This document shows, one piece after another, positions 1 through 5,898 of a stretch of 9,574 nt of DNA (positions are counted from its first letter, which is position 1; each line of letters starts with the position of its first letter). The position numbers and the translations under genes were made by a program. The DNA is taken from positions 1-9,574 of the forward strand of contig JACOZU010000015.1 in the NCBI GenBank assembly GCA_016181165.1, written 5' to 3'. The DNA comes from Candidatus Woesebacteria bacterium (GTDB lineage: Bacteria; Patescibacteriota; Microgenomatia; UBA8517). The notes under the pieces are model-generated. The model was given only the letters and a program-made list of their open reading frames with translations. It searched no databases and was not told where the DNA came from.

Positions 1-2
1 GC

Positions 3-245
3 GACCAGGGAGATATATTGGTCGCCCTGCACGGCTCTTGGAATTCTTCAGTTCCGGTAGGCTATAAAATCGTAAAACTTTCAGTCTCAGGAGGAAATGT
101 AACCGGGAGTGAAGATTTCATTTCCGGATTTATTGACGGGAAAGAGGTTTTGGGAAGGCCGGTTGACCTTATTTTCGACAGGACTGGCTACTTATTTATT
201 TCCGACGATAAGGCGGGACTAATCTATCTATTGTCCAATAACTAA
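3..245 (+). CDS. Glucose/sorbosone dehydrogenase-type beta-propeller protein, C-terminal fragment
   Basis: The gene enters from the left edge, so only about the last 80 residues are seen, reading in frame from base 3 to a TAA at 243-245. The visible part carries GDILVALHGSWN near the edge, then GYKIV, GRPVDLIFD and finally FISDDKAGLIYLL. These match the closing blades of the soluble PQQ-dependent glucose/sorbosone dehydrogenase (GSDH) family, in which H-G-S-W-N and G-R-P-V-D...SDD-x-A-G-x-I-Y are characteristic. Known members oxidise aldoses, usually in the periplasm or at the cell surface, but many homologues have untested substrates and the catalytic His region lies outside the window. The last four bases overlap the end of the convergent kinase gene. 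The family call is fairly secure; the substrate is not known. Confidence 0.8.
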   Translation, partial: DQGDILVALHGSWNSSVPVGYKIVKLSVSGGNVTGSEDFISGFIDGKEVLGRPVDLIFDRTGYLFISDDKAGLIYLLSNN

Positions 246-598
246 AAGATTTTCGGAAGAAAAAGAAAACCCGCAACCACGACCGAAAGAAGGGCCCCGA
301 CCAGTACCGCCGCTGCCGAAATATCCTTGGCGACTTTCGCCTCATCCTTTATTTCCGGGCTAACTATATTCACGAGTGTCTCAAGAGTGGTATTGATTAG
401 CTCCAGAATTAAAACAAAAGAGATGGTAAAGGCCAAGATTATCCACTCGGTGGGATTAAAGTTTAAAAAGAAGGCCAGGATAATCGCCAGAAGGGCCAGG
501 ACAAGATGGATTCTGATATTGGGTTCTTTTTTCAGGGCCGCCTTCAGTCCCGAAAAAGCATAGCCGAAACTGACTAAAGTCGGATTGGTCTTACTCAT
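242..598 (-). CDS. dgkA: DgkA-family kinase (undecaprenol or diacylglycerol kinase)
   Basis: A 118-residue integral membrane kinase, close to the usual length of about 120. It should phosphorylate a lipid alcohol, either undecaprenol (feeding the C55-P carrier pool) or diacylglycerol, with ATP at the inner membrane. An amphipathic N-terminus (FGYAFSGLKAALKKEPNIRIH) precedes three hydrophobic segments at roughly residues 31-46, 51-68 and 95-115. The family signature ELINTTLE gives E66, N69 and E73, with D92 in AKVAKD; these align by constant spacing with E69, N72, E76 and D95 of E. coli DgkA. I start at the ATG of 596-598 because MSKTNPTLVSFGYAF fits the family N-terminus and a perfect extended -10 lies 7 bases upstream. 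An in-frame start at 622 would lie above that promoter. It is convergent with the upstream gene and divergent from the transpeptidase/PAP2 pair, which fits a role in carrier-lipid recycling. Family certain, substrate inferred. Confidence 0.9.
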   Translation of the reverse strand: MSKTNPTLVSFGYAFSGLKAALKKEPNIRIHLVLALLAIILAFFLNFNPTEWIILAFTISFVLILELINTTLETLVNIVSPEIKDEAKVAKDISAAAVLVGALLSVVVAGFLFLPKIF

Positions 599-605
599 CA
601 AGATT

Positions 606-614
606 ATTATAACA
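606..614 (-). promoter_or_regulatory. Extended -10 promoter of the dgkA-family gene
   Basis: On the minus strand, TGT followed directly by TATAAT (611 to 606) is a perfect extended -10. Only 7 bases separate it from the ATG at 598, so transcription should begin at or next to the start codon and the mRNA would be leaderless. No -35 hexamer is seen at 17-18 bp; that position is occupied by the left hairpin of the 628-744 element. Confidence 0.65.
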
Positions 615-627
615 GCATTCAAGAAGA

Positions 628-744
628 CCTCAGGCTTTTAGCCTGAGGATGAATTGAACGCTGATATGTCATCCTCCTTTACGCCAAAGGCGTACAGCTT
701 TGCTGTAGAGGAGACCTCGCTCTTTAGGGCGGGGAGGATGTCAT
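628..744. mobile_element. Multi-hairpin element resembling an IS200/IS605 end or derived MITE
   Basis: Six inverted repeats are packed into about 117 bases. A 9-bp perfect stem CCTCAGGCT/AGCCTGAGG (628-636/640-648) has a TTT loop. An outer stem CATCCTCC/GGAGGATG (670-677/733-740) encloses four tandem hairpins: TACGCC-AAA-GGCGTA (680-694), TACAGC-TTT-GCTGTA (693-707), GAGG-AGA-CCTC (708-718) and CGCTC-TTTA-GGGCG (718-731). TCATCCTC (669-676) can alternatively pair with GAGGATGA (645-652). The ending CTTTAGGGCGGGGAGGATGTCA is like right ends of IS200/IS605 (TnpB-carrying) elements as I recall them, which end in such a hairpin and a GTCA-like cleavage site. There is no transposase, TnpB or coding capacity here, so it would be a non-autonomous derivative or decayed end. 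A structured RNA is the alternative. The structure is directly visible; the family assignment is from memory. Confidence 0.5.
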
Positions 745-754
745 AATGCCTAGC

Positions 755-784
755 TTGTTGGCTTAGCAAAATTTATGCTAGGAT
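755..784 (+). promoter_or_regulatory. Promoter of the YkuD/PAP2 pair
   Basis: TTGTTG (755-760), an 18-bp spacer and TAGGAT (779-784), preceded by TGC, form an extended -10 promoter. The expected start of transcription, about 7 bases past the -10, falls on the ATG at 791, predicting a leaderless message. AGGATGG (780-786) could also act as a weak ribosome binding site if transcription starts further upstream. Confidence 0.5.
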
Positions 785-790
785 GGATTG

Positions 791-1420
791 ATGAGAATCC
801 CCTTTTTTGTGGTCGCCGTTATTCTTTTAATCTTGGCCGCTTTTTCCTTCTCGGTGACGAAGGGCAGGGTAGGAGCGGCCAATGCCTGTGGGGTTTCTGA
901 CCTTTCTGAAATTTATGACCCGGAGGCAAAAGTGGCGGTCTTTGAAGGAAAAGAAATTTTTATTCCTTCTTTGGCAGCCGACAAAGATGAAAAGACGGTT
1001 TTAGGAACGAGCGACGCCGAACGATGGATAGAAATTGATTTGTCAGAGCAGAAAATCAGAGCTTGGGAAGGAAATAGCCTCTACCTGGAAAGCCTGGTTT
1101 CGACGGGCCTGCCCTGGTGGCCGACCCCAAAAGGCGAATTTAGAATCTGGATAAAGCTGCGCTCAACCAAAATGGAGGGTGGAACCGGCAAATACTATTA
1201 CTATTTACCCAACGTCCCTTACGTGATGTATTTTGAGAACGGATCGGTTCCGGGCTGGCGAGGCTACGGCCTTCACGGGACTTATTGGCATAACGCCTTT
1301 GGCACCCAGCGCTCACACGGTTGCGTGAACCTGCCGACCCCCATCGCCCAGCAACTATTCTCTTGGGTAAGTTCCAAGGGTGAGGGAGGGGTAGGAACAA
1401 GAATAGTAATTCATGACTAA
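791..1420 (+). CDS. YkuD-family L,D-transpeptidase, membrane anchored
   Basis: A 209-residue envelope enzyme that should cleave the L,D bond of a peptidoglycan tetrapeptide stem and form 3-3 cross-links or attach proteins, through a catalytic cysteine outside the membrane. An N-terminal hydrophobic stretch (about residues 4-22) after MRIP is a signal peptide or anchor. The YkuD domain starts around residue 78 (WIEIDLSEQKIRAWEG) and includes TPKGEF. It ends in the active-site signature with H162 in YGLHGT and SHGCVN, where H176 and C178 are catalytic. All expected residues are present. I choose ATG 791 over the in-frame TTG at 788 because the predicted transcription start coincides with 791. 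The gene overlaps the next one by 8 bases (ATGACTAA), implying translational coupling with the PAP2 phosphatase. Family assignment is strong; the physiological substrate is inferred. Confidence 0.92.
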   Translation: MRIPFFVVAVILLILAAFSFSVTKGRVGAANACGVSDLSEIYDPEAKVAVFEGKEIFIPSLAADKDEKTVLGTSDAERWIEIDLSEQKIRAWEGNSLYLESLVSTGLPWWPTPKGEFRIWIKLRSTKMEGGTGKYYYYLPNVPYVMYFENGSVPGWRGYGLHGTYWHNAFGTQRSHGCVNLPTPIAQQLFSWVSSKGEGGVGTRIVIHD

Positions 1421-1874
1421 TTTACTGATTACCTTTTTGGCCAGTTTTCTGATCTGGTTGATGTTTGGTGGGCTTCTTATCCTTTGGCTGATTGATGGCA
1501 AAATCAAGAGGGAACAGGTTCTTCATGCTCTTTTGGCGGCGGGGGTTGCCTGGGGAGTTGCCCAAGTAATTAAAGCGGTTTTTCCGACCACAAGACCCTT
1601 TGAGCTTAACGGTTTAATTCCTCTGACGTTAATACCAAGTAGCGACGGGGCTTTCCCTTCGGGTCATGCCGCCGCGGCTTTTGCGCTAGCGACCACCATT
1701 TGGCTTCACGATAAGAAAGTGGGGTCGGCTTTCGTCATTGCCGCACTGATTGTCGGTGCCGCCAGGGTTTGGGGAAACGTTCACTATCCGATTGATATCT
1801 TGGCAGGAGCCGTCTTGGGGATAGTCGCCGCCTTTGTCATCGAGAAAGTCCACTTAAGAAAGTTTATCCCTTGA
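1413..1874 (+). CDS. PAP2-superfamily membrane phosphatase (possible undecaprenyl-diphosphatase)
   Basis: A 153-residue polytopic membrane protein with the three-part PAP2 phosphatase signature. K54 with R61-P62 (KAVFPTTRP), P82-S-G-H85, and R118...H124...D128 (RVWGNVHYPID) form the acid phosphatase pocket, with H124 the expected nucleophile and H85 the acid. Hydrophobic segments lie at about residues 4-27, 36-52, 84-98, 104-118 and 128-144. Known members dephosphorylate undecaprenyl diphosphate (BcrC/YbjG type) or phosphatidylglycerol phosphate. Overlap with the YkuD gene and closeness to a DgkA-family kinase favour a carrier-lipid role, with C55-PP turned into C55-P for peptidoglycan or glycan export. 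The start overlaps the upstream stop and has no well-spaced Shine-Dalgarno, so it is probably translated by coupling. The TGA stop at 1872-1874 abuts the hairpin before lon. Family certain, substrate inferred. Confidence 0.9.
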   Translation: MTNLLITFLASFLIWLMFGGLLILWLIDGKIKREQVLHALLAAGVAWGVAQVIKAVFPTTRPFELNGLIPLTLIPSSDGAFPSGHAAAAFALATTIWLHDKKVGSAFVIAALIVGAARVWGNVHYPIDILAGAVLGIVAAFVIEKVHLRKFIP

Positions 1875-1911
1875 CCCCGATTTCTCCGATTTAATCGGAG
1901 TTCAATCGGGG
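1875..1911 (+). terminator. Strong stem-loop after the PAP2 gene, without a T tract
   Basis: CCCCGATT (1875-1882) pairs with AATCGGGG (1904-1911), and CTCCGAT (1884-1890) pairs with ATCGGAG (1894-1900) around a 3-base loop, giving about 15 bp with a small internal loop. It begins immediately after the PAP2 stop codon and ends one base before the -35 of lon. No T run follows, so it may be a transcript 3'-end stabiliser or an insulator rather than a classic intrinsic terminator. Confidence 0.5.
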
Positions 1912-1940
1912 TTGACACCTAGCAGTTAGGATGCTAGACT
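1912..1940 (+). promoter_or_regulatory. lon promoter (sigma70 type)
   Basis: TTGACA (1912-1917), exactly 17 bp, then TAGACT (1935-1940), with TGC immediately before the -10. The -35 is perfect and the -10 is 4 of 6. Predicted transcription starts near 1947, leaving a leader of about 9 bases with no Shine-Dalgarno before the ATG at 1956. Confidence 0.8.
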
Positions 1941-1945
1941 GCTAA
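1919..1945 (+). promoter_or_regulatory. CIRCE-like inverted repeat, predicted HrcA operator
   Basis: CTAGCAGTT, nine bases, then GACTGCTAA. The canonical CIRCE element is TTAGCACTC-N9-GAGTGCTAA. The right half matches 8 of 9, the left half 6 of 9, and the spacer length is exact. TAGCAGT and ACTGCTA are perfectly self-complementary, so both halves differ from CIRCE at the same mirrored position, as expected of a lineage-specific variant. It covers the spacer and -10 of the lon promoter, where a repressor would block transcription. This is a heat-shock protease gene, a plausible HrcA target. Confidence 0.6.
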
Positions 1946-1955
1946 TCATTCTTAG

Positions 1956-4370
1956 ATGAAACCGGAATCAAAAATAACCAGAAACGTTCCGATTGTGGCC
2001 ATCCGAGGTTCGGTCGTTTTTCCCCATACCGATACCCTTCTTTCCTTTGGTCGACCCAAAAGTATCTCGGCCATCAACTCGGCTTTTCAGGAGGACAGGG
2101 TGGTCGCTATTTTTACTCAAAAAGACCAAAAAACAACTGACCCTTCTGCGGAAGATTTATACAAAGTCGGGACAATTGCCACCATTACCCAGATGATGTC
2201 CACCGACGGAGAAGTCCATGCCTTAGTCCGGGGTCAAGCAAGGATAAGGCTTGAAGAGGTTCTTTCCCACGAACCCTATTTGTTGGGAAAGATTGTTGAG
2301 ATTGCGGAAGAGAGAGACGAATCTGCCGAGGTCAAAGCCGTCGCCAATAAACTTTCGGAACTTTTTAAGAAGGCAATAAATTTGGGCAAGCAAGCCGAAA
2401 TTATGACGGTCATGAGGCTGATTTCGGGTCAGGCCGCGCCGGTGGAACTGGCCGACCAGGTGGCGACGCTTCTTGAAGTCAAGGTAGCCGAAAAACAGTC
2501 AATCTTGGAAACTATACCTCTTAAGAAAAGATTACAAAGGGTTCTGGAGCTTCTGGCCCAGGAGACAAATGTCCTGGACATTGAAAGAACAATTTCCAGT
2601 AAGACCCAAAGAAGATTTGAAGACCAGATGAGAAAAGCGATGCTTAGGGAAAAGAAAAGAACAATTGAGGAGGAGTTGGGTGAGGAAGAAGGAGAGCTTG
2701 GTTCGGATGAAATGGCCGAGTATAAGACCAAAATCAAAGAAGCCAAGATGCCTATCGAGGTTAGAAAAAAGGCCGAAAAAGAACTCAAAAGGCTGACCCA
2801 AATGTCTCCCCATAACCCCGAGGGAGCCTACATTAGAAATTATCTCGATTGGCTGGTGGAAATGCCCTGGAGTATATTATCTCCCAATAATGTTTCCATG
2901 AAGAATGCGGCAAAAATTCTCGAGGAGAAACACTACGGAATGGAGAAAGCGAAAGAAAGGATTTTGGAATTTTTGGCGGTCATGTTAATCAAAAAAGAAG
3001 GAAAACAAAAAGACGGGGAATCCCATCCGACGATCATTTGTTTTATCGGGCCTCCCGGAGTCGGCAAAACTTCGATCGGCCGCTCGATTGCCGAAGCTTT
3101 GGGTCGAAAGTTCGTCAGGGTTTCTTTGGGGGGGATTAGGGACGAAGCCGAAATCAGGGGCCACCGAAGAACCTATGTCGGGGCTCTGCCGGGAAGAATC
3201 ATTCAGGGAATAAAAAGCGCCGGGACGAAAAACCCCGTTTTTATGCTCGATGAGATAGACAAAGTCGGGATTGACTTTAGGGGCGACCCTTCAAGCGCCC
3301 TGCTTGAGGCTCTTGACCCGGAACAGAATAAAGAGTTCTCCGACCACTATCTTGAAGCACCTTTTGACCTAAGCGAGGTCATGTTTATCGCCACCGGCAA
3401 CATGTTGGACACCATTCCCGCCCCCTTAAAGGACAGAATGGAAGTGATCAGATTTCCGGGATACACCGAGGAAGAAAAGTTCCACATCGCCAGTAAATTC
3501 CTCTGGCCAAAACAGTTGAGGGTTCATGGTCTTGAGGAAAGGAAAATCAAAATTGCCGATGCGGGATTAAAAGAAATAATCAATCGCTACACCAGGGAGG
3601 CGGGAGTGAGGGAGCTTGAAAGAAATTTGGCTTCAATCTGTAGGAAAATCGCCAGGTTGGTTGCCGAGAAAAAGAAATCTCCGAGGACGCTTTCGCTTGC
3701 CGATATTCACAAATTCCTGGGGCCGCAAAAGTTTTCTTCTCTAATTGCCGAGAAAAAGGACGAGGTTGGCATGTCGACGGGTTTGGCCGTGACCGCAACC
3801 GGCGGAGAAATTTTGTTCATAGAAGTGGCCTTGATGCCGGGTAAAGGCAGACTGACCTTAACCGGACAGCTAGGAGAAGTTATGCAGGAGTCGGCCAAAG
3901 CGGCCTTTACTTGGGCCAAGAGCCATTATCAGACTTTGGGGCTAAAGAATGACTTTGCCCAAGGGATAGACGTCCACATCCATGTTCCCGAGGGAGCGGT
4001 TCCAAAGGACGGACCTTCCGCCGGGACCGCCATCGCCACGGCTTTAGTGTCGGCGCTAACCGGGATTCCGGTGAAAAGGGACGTCGGGATGACCGGAGAG
4101 ATTACTTTAAGAGGGAGAGTTTTAGAGATTGGGGGAGTCAAAGAGAAAATTATCGCGGCCCATAGGGCTGGGCTTACGACCATTATTTTACCCAAGGACA
4201 ACAAAAAAGACCTCGAGGATGTACCGGCAAAAGTCAAGGAAGACATAAAATTCATATTTGCGGACGTCCTTAACGATGCCTTGTCATTGGCCATGAAGCT
4301 CTGGCCGCCTAAAACCATCGTCAACCCAAGGAAGGTTACCCTGATTCCAACACTCCTGGCTGCAAATTAA
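1956..4370 (+). CDS. lon: Lon protease (LonA, ATP-dependent)
   Basis: An 804-residue ATP-dependent serine protease of the cytosol that unfolds and degrades damaged and short-lived regulatory proteins; length is normal for LonA. In order: the N-terminal substrate-binding domain (about 8-200, starting NVPIVAIRGSVVFPHTD); a highly charged helical linker (about 210-290); and the AAA+ module with Walker A GPPGVGKTS at 365-373, Walker B FMLDEID with D432 and E433, and sensor ATGN. The protease domain has the active-site serine in DGPSAG (S688) and the dyad lysine at K731 in GGVKEK, at the same 43-residue spacing as S679 and K722 of E. coli Lon. No catalytic residue is missing. It is a single-gene unit with its own promoter and a CIRCE-like operator, and tRNA-Glu follows 28 bases after the stop. 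The start is supported by promoter position and the family N-terminus. Confidence 0.97.
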   Translation: MKPESKITRNVPIVAIRGSVVFPHTDTLLSFGRPKSISAINSAFQEDRVVAIFTQKDQKTTDPSAEDLYKVGTIATITQMMSTDGEVHALVRGQARIRLEEVLSHEPYLLGKIVEIAEERDESAEVKAVANKLSELFKKAINLGKQAEIMTVMRLISGQAAPVELADQVATLLEVKVAEKQSILETIPLKKRLQRVLELLAQETNVLDIERTISSKTQRRFEDQMRKAMLREKKRTIEEELGEEEGELGSDEMAEYKTKIKEAKMPIEVRKKAEKELKRLTQMSPHNPEGAYIRNYLDWLVEMPWSILSPNNVSMKNAAKILEEKHYGMEKAKERILEFLAVMLIKKEGKQKDGESHPTIICFIGPPGVGKTSIGRSIAEALGRKFVRVSLGGIRDEAEIRGHRRTYVGALPGRIIQGIKSAGTKNPVFMLDEIDKVGIDFRGDPSSALLEALDPEQNKEFSDHYLEAPFDLSEVMFIATGNMLDTIPAPLKDRMEVIRFPGYTEEEKFHIASKFLWPKQLRVHGLEERKIKIADAGLKEIINRYTREAGVRELERNLASICRKIARLVAEKKKSPRTLSLADIHKFLGPQKFSSLIAEKKDEVGMSTGLAVTATGGEILFIEVALMPGKGRLTLTGQLGEVMQESAKAAFTWAKSHYQTLGLKNDFAQGIDVHIHVPEGAVPKDGPSAGTAIATALVSALTGIPVKRDVGMTGEITLRGRVLEIGGVKEKIIAAHRAGLTTIILPKDNKKDLEDVPAKVKEDIKFIFADVLNDALSLAMKLWPPKTIVNPRKVTLIPTLLAAN

Positions 4371-4380
4371 GCTCGAATCT

Positions 4381-4388
4381 GCTAAAAT
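4381..4388 (+). promoter_or_regulatory. Extended -10 for tRNA-Glu
   Basis: TAAAAT (4383-4388), preceded by TGC starting at T4380, is an extended -10 with 5 of 6 matches. Transcription should start near 4395, four bases before the mature tRNA. The -35 region, inside the end of lon, is poor. Confidence 0.5.
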
Positions 4389-4398
4389 AAGGCCCTCT

Positions 4399-4471
4399 GG
4401 CCCCATCGTCTAGTGGTCTAGGACACTAGGTTCTCATCCTAGAAACCAGGGTTCGAGTCCCTGTGGGGTCA
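4399..4471 (+). tRNA. tRNA-Glu, anticodon CTC
   Basis: A complete 73-base cloverleaf. The acceptor stem GGCCCCA pairs with TGGGGTC (one G-T). The D arm is GTCT...AGGAC. The anticodon stem CTAGG/CCTAG holds the loop TTCTCAT with anticodon CTC at 4433-4435, and the T stem CAGGG/CCCTG surrounds TTCGAGT. The discriminator base is A4471. CCA is not encoded (CAC follows), so the 3' end must be added enzymatically. The layout is close to E. coli tRNA-Glu, but the anticodon reads GAG rather than the usual TTC isoacceptor. Its 3' edge is also the left boundary of the repeat-flanked segment that follows. Confidence 0.95.
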
Positions 4472-4497
4472 CACTTTGATGCCCTCTGATTTCTTGA
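4469..4497 (+). repeat. Left copy of a direct repeat at the tRNA-Glu 3' end
   Basis: These 29 bases start in the last two bases of the tRNA acceptor stem and match 5870-5898 at 25 of 29 positions, with TCACAC at one end and TCTGATTTCTTGA at the other. The two copies bracket about 1.4 kb holding one gene. Such an arrangement is typical of integration next to a tRNA, but only three tRNA bases are included and no integrase is present, so an att role is inference. Confidence 0.6.
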
Positions 4498-4654
4498 TAA
4501 CTTCCTGAAATTAAATATAATTGAAAAACAATCTGTCCTAGAAAGTTCTAGTTGCTTCAAACACTTCACGAGTTAAATTAAAAATATAACCGGGAAGATT
4601 TTTGCGTTTTCGCGAAACTGAGTGAGTAACTCGCCAAGTTAGGAAGAAAATTGC

Positions 4655-4681
4655 GTACGAATTTTTTTCGTACAAGATCAC
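4655..4681 (+). repeat. Internal repeat and hairpin before the TIM-barrel gene
   Basis: GTACGAA (4655-4661) pairs with TTCGTAC (4667-4673) around five Ts. Bases 4658-4681, ending in GTACAAGATCAC, match 5851-5873 with a single one-base gap. It therefore shares its sequence with the left half of the right-hand boundary. The rest of 4498-4749 has no open reading frame I can support: it is AT-rich, with a small CTAGA/TCTAG hairpin at 4538-4551 and a 7-bp inverted repeat CGAGTTA/TAACTCG (4569-4575/4627-4633). Confidence 0.55.
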
Positions 4682-4714
4682 CTTTTTGGGAATCATAAGG
4701 TATTTGCTTCATTG

Positions 4715-4743
4715 TTGACTCATAATCCGAGGTGTTTTACACT
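4715..4743 (+). promoter_or_regulatory. Promoter of the TIM-barrel gene
   Basis: TTGACT (4715-4720), exactly 17 bp, then TACACT (4738-4743). Seven bases past the -10 is the GTG start at 4750, so the mRNA should be leaderless. A short GTGT-TTT-ACAC palindrome (4732-4742) overlaps the -10. The only purine-rich stretch, GAGGTG at 4729-4734, is too far from the GTG to serve as a Shine-Dalgarno. Confidence 0.65.
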
Positions 4744-4749
4744 TAAAAA

Positions 4750-5805
4750 GTGAGAAACAAAGGGAACGTATTGTTGGCGATTTTGTTATTGGGAGTATTT
4801 TTATTGATTGGAATGTTCATTTTGGGGAAACCGAGAGGATTTGGAAAACTTGCACGACTACCAGGGACACTTTGGGAGTCAGGAAAACCCAGACCGACTG
4901 GTGAGACAGTTTCTCGCGGCGGAGAAGGACCGCTTTGTATTACTGGAAATGTCGTCGAGATAAAAGATGCAGTTAGTAAAAACCGTGGGGAGATAGAGAA
5001 GGCACTGGACGAAATAAAAAAAGAGATAGGCTTTACGCTGGTGACTCAGAACTTTTTATCCGATTCGACAGAAAATGACTGGAAGGCGTTTTTGGATGCG
5101 GCACAGGCAAAAGGAATTAAGGTATTAGCCACATTTCTACCAGCTAGTCCACCTAAGTGGACAGGGAATGGGTTTGATTTAGGAGTTAACGAGACGTTTT
5201 TGTTAAAGATGCAGAATCACCCGGCCTTATTTGGATTTTTCCTAATTGATGAACCATTTCACAAAAAACATGAATGGCAAATCACGACTAAAAGAATGCA
5301 GCAGCTATACCGGCAAGCAAAGGATATTGCACCCAATGTCCCCATGTTTGTAGGGTTTAGTCGAGAAATAAGTAAGGGCGAAACTGATCCCAAATTTTCT
5401 GATTTTAGATTTGCCAAGGGAATGTGCGATTATTGTGGCATGAGCGCCTTGGAGTTTCGAAATTACGGAGACGGAAATAAATTTTACAAAGATATGCTTT
5501 TAGATAACCAAACTGTTTCTAGGATGGTAGTCGCTAGGGAAGATCCAAATGCAAAGATATATAGCACTGTGCAGGTCTTTGGAAGCGTTTCTGGCAAAAG
5601 TAGTTATTATATGCCGTCTGAAGAAGAACTCCAGGAAATGGTGGATACTTTGTTGTCTTCCCAGCTTCAGACCGAGAAAGAACTTGATATGTTGGTCTGG
5701 CAATCATGGAGGTCTTTTGACGTAGCTGACTCCGGACAGCTAAACTTGTCCAAGCCTCAGTTTGAAGGTCATAGAAATATAGCAAGAGAGGCTTGTGGAA
5801 CTTAA
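4750..5805 (+). CDS. Membrane-anchored TIM-barrel, glycoside-hydrolase-like protein
   Basis: A 351-residue protein with a positive N-terminus (MRNKGN), one hydrophobic anchor at about residues 7-25, a Gly/Pro/Arg-rich linker (about 28-60), then a globular domain outside the membrane. That domain alternates helices with strand-like segments as in an (alpha/beta)8 barrel: FTLVTQNF (95-102), IKVLATFLP (123-131), LFGFFLIDEPF (160-170), VPMFVGFS (197-204), CDYCGMSALEF (226-236) and LDMLVWQSW (312-320). The motif LIDEP, with D167 and E168 at a strand end, is what clan-A glycoside hydrolases show for an acid/base glutamate, so E168 is the best catalytic candidate. I cannot name a family or substrate; surface glycan cleavage is inference. 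GTG start is fixed by the promoter. The gene is AT-richer than lon and is flanked by direct repeats, suggesting acquisition. A terminator follows. Confidence 0.65.
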   Translation: MRNKGNVLLAILLLGVFLLIGMFILGKPRGFGKLARLPGTLWESGKPRPTGETVSRGGEGPLCITGNVVEIKDAVSKNRGEIEKALDEIKKEIGFTLVTQNFLSDSTENDWKAFLDAAQAKGIKVLATFLPASPPKWTGNGFDLGVNETFLLKMQNHPALFGFFLIDEPFHKKHEWQITTKRMQQLYRQAKDIAPNVPMFVGFSREISKGETDPKFSDFRFAKGMCDYCGMSALEFRNYGDGNKFYKDMLLDNQTVSRMVVAREDPNAKIYSTVQVFGSVSGKSSYYMPSEEELQEMVDTLLSSQLQTEKELDMLVWQSWRSFDVADSGQLNLSKPQFEGHRNIAREACGT

Positions 5806-5841
5806 TGGAGATTTCTAGGTTCCATAGGTCTCTATAAAACG

Positions 5842-5861
5842 AATTCGAGCCGAATTTTTTT
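5842..5861 (+). terminator. Intrinsic terminator of the TIM-barrel gene
   Basis: AATTCG (5842-5847) pairs with CGAATT (5851-5856) over an AGC loop, running into seven Ts (5855-5861). It lies 37 bases after the stop codon. A weaker imperfect hairpin (5808-5832) precedes it. The second arm and T tract are part of the sequence shared with 4658-4681. Confidence 0.65.
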
Positions 5862-5898
5862 GTACAAGATCACACCTTGATAGCTTCTGATTTCTTGA
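5851..5898 (+). repeat. Right composite copy of the boundary repeat
   Basis: The first half (5851-5873) matches 4658-4681 apart from one missing C. The second half (5870-5898) matches 4469-4497 at 25 of 29 positions. Two repeat halves that are separate on the left are therefore joined on the right, at the shared bases GATCAC/GTCAC, as would be seen if DNA had been inserted or reshuffled at that point. Confidence 0.6.

Noticed and set aside
242..245. Overlap of two convergent stop codons as a regulatory feature
   Set aside because: Four-base convergent overlap is ordinary in compact genomes and shows no added structure.
242..622. Longer dgkA-family start at 622 (MNAVIIILMSK...)
   Set aside because: It would place the start codon upstream of the perfect TGT-TATAAT promoter, and the extra residues are not typical of the family.
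3929..4324. Long minus-strand open frame inside lon (also at 2429-2788, 2532-2813 and 1140-1400)
   Set aside because: Antisense shadows of strongly conserved genes, with no recognisable motifs or promoters.
4472..4749. A structured non-coding RNA such as 6S RNA, or a small protein gene, between tRNA-Glu and the TIM-barrel gene
   Set aside because: Only short hairpins are visible, with no recognisable RNA family features and no frame with a supported start.
5841..5862. Partial tRNA T-arm copy (ATTCGAGCC resembling TTCGAGTCC) at the right boundary
   Set aside because: The similarity is short, the spacing to the downstream repeat differs from the tRNA, and the bases are better explained as the terminator stem.
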